Positions 61,434 through 64,000 of a DNA stretch of 64,000 nucleotides are shown piece after piece (the stretch's first letter is position 1; the number at the start of each line of letters is the position of its first letter). The notes under the pieces were generated by a model. That model searched no databases. It had not been told where the DNA came from and worked only from the letters and a program-made list of their open reading frames with translations. The stretch lies in NCBI RefSeq assembly GCF_001514115.1, contig NZ_KQ948458.1, positions 104,497 to 168,496 of the forward strand, read 5' to 3'. Both the position numbers and the translations under genes were made by a program. The stretch comes from Streptomyces olivochromogenes (lineage in GTDB: Bacteria; Actinomycetota; Actinomycetes; Streptomycetales; Streptomycetaceae).

Positions 61434-62663
61434 ATGAGCGACAGCGAATTTCCCGGAGAGAACGGGAATGACGACAAGAATGCGAAGAACGCGAACGCGA
61501 AGAAGGCCGAGAACGCGAAGGACGGCGCGAACGCGAACGAATTTCTTGCCGCGCGATTCGAATCCCACCGCGGTCACCTCCGCGCCGTCGCCTATCGCAT
61601 GCTCGGCTCCCTCTCGGAGGCCGACGACGCCGTCCAGGAGGCCTGGCTCAAGCTCAGTCGCGTCGACGCCGACCGGGTCGACAACCTCGGCGGCTGGCTG
61701 ACGACCGTCGTCGGCCGGGTCTGTCTCGACATGCTGCGCTCCCGCCGAAGCCGCGGTGAGGAGCCGCTCGGCCCCCAGGCGGAGGGGCCCGGTGTCCGGA
61801 TGCCGGAGCCGGTGCTCAGCCCCGTCTCGGGCATCGACCCCGAACAGGAGGCGCTGCTCGCCGACTCGGTGGGCCTAGGCCCTGTCGTCACATTCCCGTC
61901 TGCCCCGCGACGCCATGCACGCGCCCCCAAGTTCTCGGCTTCGCTCGAACAGGGAGGGACCCCCTTCGCCGCACCGGGCACAGACCCAAGTACATCCAGT
62001 ACGAGGGCCTGTGCCCGGCACGCCGAGAGCACGCTCCCCCAAGCTCTCGACTCCGCTCGAGCAGGGGGGACCCCCATGACGCCGCAGGGCCCGCCCTCCG
62101 GGCGGACGACGGGAATGTGACGACAGGACCTAGCCCTGTTGGTCGTACTGGAGACGCTGACGCCCGCCGAACGGCTCGCCTTCGTGCTGCACGACCTGTT
62201 CGCGGTGCCCTTCGAGGAGATCGCGCCCCTCGTGGGCCGTACGTCGGCGGCGTCCCGTCAGCTCGCCAGCCGGGCCCGGCGCAGGGTCCAGGGCGGGGCG
62301 CCCGTGCCCGATCCCGACCTGGCGCGGCAGCGGGCGGTCGTGGACGCGTTCCTCGCGGCGGCGCGTGAGGGCGACTTCGACGCGCTCGTCGCCGTGCTCG
62401 ACCCGGACGTGGTGGCCCGCAGCGAGGCCGGGGTGACGGCCGGTGCGATCGCCGTGGCCTCGGGGGCGAGCGGGTACGCGCACCTGGCCCGGATCGCGCG
62501 GCCCGCGCTCGTCAACGGCGCCGCGGGCGTGGTCGTGGTCGTGGAGGGACGCCCCGTCGGTGTCCTCGCCTTCACGGTCGTGCACGGCAGGATCGCCGTC
62601 ATCGACATCCTCAACGACCCGGAGCGGCTGACCGGGCTGGACGTCACCGTCCTCGACCGGTAG
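61434..62663 (+). pseudogene. ECF sigma factor gene (SigJ-like) split by a MITE
   Basis: The first part (61434-61878) encodes a charged N/K/A-rich start and sigma region 2 (HLRAVAYRMLGSLSEADDAV, EAWLKLSR, LTTVVGRVCLDMLRSR). The second part (from 62134) encodes region 4 (TPAERLAFVLHDLFAVPFEE) and a C-terminal SnoaL-like domain. A 255-bp insertion separates them. Frame is kept across it, but an in-frame TGA (62118-62120) in the right terminal repeat stops translation. Removing the insert restores ADSVGLALLVVLE. Start ATG 61434 has GGAG 9 nt upstream. Confidence 0.9.
61879..62129. mobile_element. 251-bp MITE with 22-bp terminal inverted repeats
   Basis: The left end (61879-61900) and right end (62108-62129) are inverted copies with one mismatch, sharing CCTGTCGTCACATTCCCGTC. 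CTAG flanks both sides (61875-61878, 62130-62133) as target duplication, fitting the YTAR targets of IS5-group transposases. It encodes no transposase. Inside are two copies of the Streptomyces palindrome core (CTCGGCTTCGCTCGA, CTCGACTCCGCTCGA). Confidence 0.9.
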
Positions 62664-62694
62664 CCCCCGGCTCCCCGGCCGCGTCGAAAGGGCG

Positions 62695-63258
62695 TCAGCC
62701 CAACTGCCGGTAGCGCCCCTTGAAGTACAGCAGCGGTCCGCCGTCCCCGCTCGGTACCGACGCGGTCAGCACCCGCCCGATGACGAGGGTGTGGTCACCG
62801 GCGGCGACCCGCTGCTCGGTGCGGCACTCCAGGGTCGCCAGGGCGCCGCCCACCAGGAGTGCCCCGGACGCCTCGCCACGGACGTACGGGATGTCCTCGA
62901 AGAGCAGGCGGTCGCTGATGCGGCCCTTCATGGCGAAGCGGCCCGCGATGTGGCGCTGGCTCTCGGAGAGCACGGAGACGGCCCACAGGGGCTGTTCGTC
63001 GAGCAGATCGTCCATGCGGGAGCCCTCGCGCAGGCTGACCATGACGAGTGGCGGGTCCAGGGAGACGGACAGGAAGGCCGTCGCCGTCATGCCGACGTCC
63101 TCGCCGCCGGGGCCTTCCGGGTCCAGCGCGGGCTCGTGCGCGCTCACCAGGACCACACCCGCGGCCAGCAGGGACATGGCGGCACGGAACTCGTCGTTAC
63201 TCACCCCCTCAGCATGCACGGAGGGGGTGAGTGGAGCGGCAGAGGGAGTGTTCAGCAC
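62695..63258 (-). CDS. Flavin reductase-like FMN-binding protein
   Basis: A 187-aa protein of the RutF/HpaC type. The FMN-site strand GMTATAFLSVSLDPPLVMVS lies near 56-75, followed by SVLSESQRHIAGRFA and the late GDHTLVIGRVL motif. It supplies reduced flavin to a partner monooxygenase, none of which is adjacent. Confidence 0.9.
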   Translation of the reverse strand: MLNTPSAAPLTPSVHAEGVSNDEFRAAMSLLAAGVVLVSAHEPALDPEGPGGEDVGMTATAFLSVSLDPPLVMVSLREGSRMDDLLDEQPLWAVSVLSESQRHIAGRFAMKGRISDRLLFEDIPYVRGEASGALLVGGALATLECRTEQRVAAGDHTLVIGRVLTASVPSGDGGPLLYFKGRYRQLG

Positions 63259-63314
63259 GCCGAAACGCTAGTCTCCGACCCCGGGGAGCCACATCGGGCC
63301 TCGGTCCGAGCCGG

Positions 63315-63362
63315 GTCCTAAGTCTGGTCCTAAGTCTGGTCCTGAGCCGGGTCCTAGGTCTC
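63315..63362. repeat. Four 12-bp tandem repeats
   Basis: GTCCTAAGTCTG is present twice exactly (63315, 63327) and then twice with substitutions (63339, 63351). It lies in the spacer between the flavin reductase gene and cdgB. Confidence 0.9.
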
Positions 63363-63466
63363 GGGACGGACACAACTGCTCACAGTGTCTACACAGCGTC
63401 CAAATAAGCGTTCAGTAAACACACGGGGGAAATGCAGAAACCCCACTCAATTGCTCATCTTCTGCT

Positions 63467-63480
63467 GTGACTTGAGTCAC
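63467..63480. promoter_or_regulatory. BldD-like operator upstream of cdgB
   Basis: GTGACTTGAGTCAC is a 5-bp-arm palindrome matching the BldD consensus (GTNAC...GTNAC type). It lies 169 bp before the cdgB start. BldD with c-di-GMP is known to repress cdgB in Streptomyces coelicolor. Confidence 0.65.
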
Positions 63481-63648
63481 AGGAGCCATATTTTGTTGAC
63501 CCTGTGTACCGAGTGGGCAGCGCGCTGTGATTCAGTGGCGTGGAAGCTATGCACGAAGCTACCAAGTAGTACGCGAGAGAACCGTAAGAGAACCAGGTAC
63601 GCCGAAGACAACCCTGGAGTTGCTGCGAGGTCTCGAGGGGAGGGCGAA

Positions 63649-64000
63649 TGGAGACCGAGTCGGAGCCCTATGTCCGTCTTGCGACCCTGCGGCAGCTCCA
63701 TCAGGTGATGGCGGACATGAACACCGCGCGGAGCCTGGCGGACACGCTGCAGACCGTCGCCGACGGCGTGGTCACGGGCCTCGGCTACGAGCTGGCGTGT
63801 GTCAATCTCGTACGCCCCGACGGCGACCTCGTGGTGGCCGCGCTCGCCGGCAACTCCGCCGCCGAAGCACTGATCACCGGCCGGGTCGGCTCCCGCACCT
63901 CCTGGGACCGCCGGCTGAACATGGGCGAGGCCTGGGGTGATCTGCGCTTCATTCCGCACACCGAGGGCTGGGTCCTCGACGACGACGACGTACCGCAGTG
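63649..64000 (+). CDS. cdgB: Diguanylate cyclase CdgB (N-terminal part, cut by window end)
   Basis: 117 codons are visible. METESEPYVRLATLRQLHQV, then MADMNTARSLADTLQTVADG, starts a GAF domain that continues to the edge. In Streptomyces the gene with this beginning and neighbourhood encodes a GAF-PAS-GGDEF enzyme making c-di-GMP, which controls development. The catalytic GGDEF part lies outside the window. GAGGGGAGGG precedes the ATG. Confidence 0.82.

Overview
This is a high-GC actinomycete chromosome segment, almost certainly from a Streptomyces. Codon third positions are strongly G/C. Gene order matches the phoU/phoR-phoP-carD-ispD-ispF-cysS-rlmB-msiK block and the later terD-arfB-cdgB block known from Streptomyces chromosomes, with typical AGGAGG ribosome sites and GTG starts. 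I worked by reading alone, so family names come from motifs and gene order, not from searches.

Left core (1-16.4 kb): a cupin, a small secreted protein, a 50-residue Cys-rich peptide with its own palindromic upstream site, the phosphate-control genes phoU <> phoR-phoP with an 11-nt-phased PHO box, an LpqE-like lipoprotein, carD, the isoprenoid genes ispD-ispF, cysS, rlmB, a DoxX-type membrane protein, a sugar nucleotidyltransferase, and msiK, the shared ATPase of sugar ABC importers.

Mobile island (16,443-36,392): an integrative and conjugative element (AICE) of about 19.9 kb sits in the 3' half of tRNA-Thr(TGT), bounded by a 66-bp perfect direct repeat. It carries tyrosine integrase and excisionase, a replication module (SF3/D5-type helicase, Prim-Pol, iteron-like inverted repeats), a transfer module (TraB/FtsK-type translocase, Spd-like membrane proteins, clt-like repeats) and a GntR regulator over GTCCTRGGAC operators. 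Its cargo has lower GC and includes a DNA methyltransferase - DUF262 - HEPN triplet that looks like an anti-invader system. The element also contains a fossil of a second tRNA (Pro) attachment site, and a second decayed tRNA-Thr site lies just outside attR.

Conflict/RiPP locus (36.7-48.2 kb): directly beyond the att sites lies what I think is the most interesting system. It encodes a VMAP-C protein with an N-terminal EAD2-like domain; a 1,317-aa SAV_2336/NB-ARC/TPR protein (FxsT-like); a trypsin-like protease with a C-terminal EAD2-like domain; a trypco2 protein; and two paralogous pairs of a short FxsA-like peptide plus a large HExxH (alpha-ketoglutarate-type) peptide-modifying enzyme. No radical-SAM FxsB is present. 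The layout suggests an NLR-like sensor and protease cascade coupled to post-translationally modified peptides.

Right core (48.2-64 kb): an APH-fold kinase, a rhomboid-like protein, FAD oxidoreductase, GNATs, an MFS exporter, quinone oxidoreductase, pentapeptide-repeat protein, M1 metallopeptidase, a SnoaL-VOC fusion, a JAB-like protein, terD and arfB. An ECF sigma factor gene is split by a 251-bp MITE with CTAG target duplication. A flavin reductase follows, and the window ends in the start of cdgB preceded by a BldD-like box.
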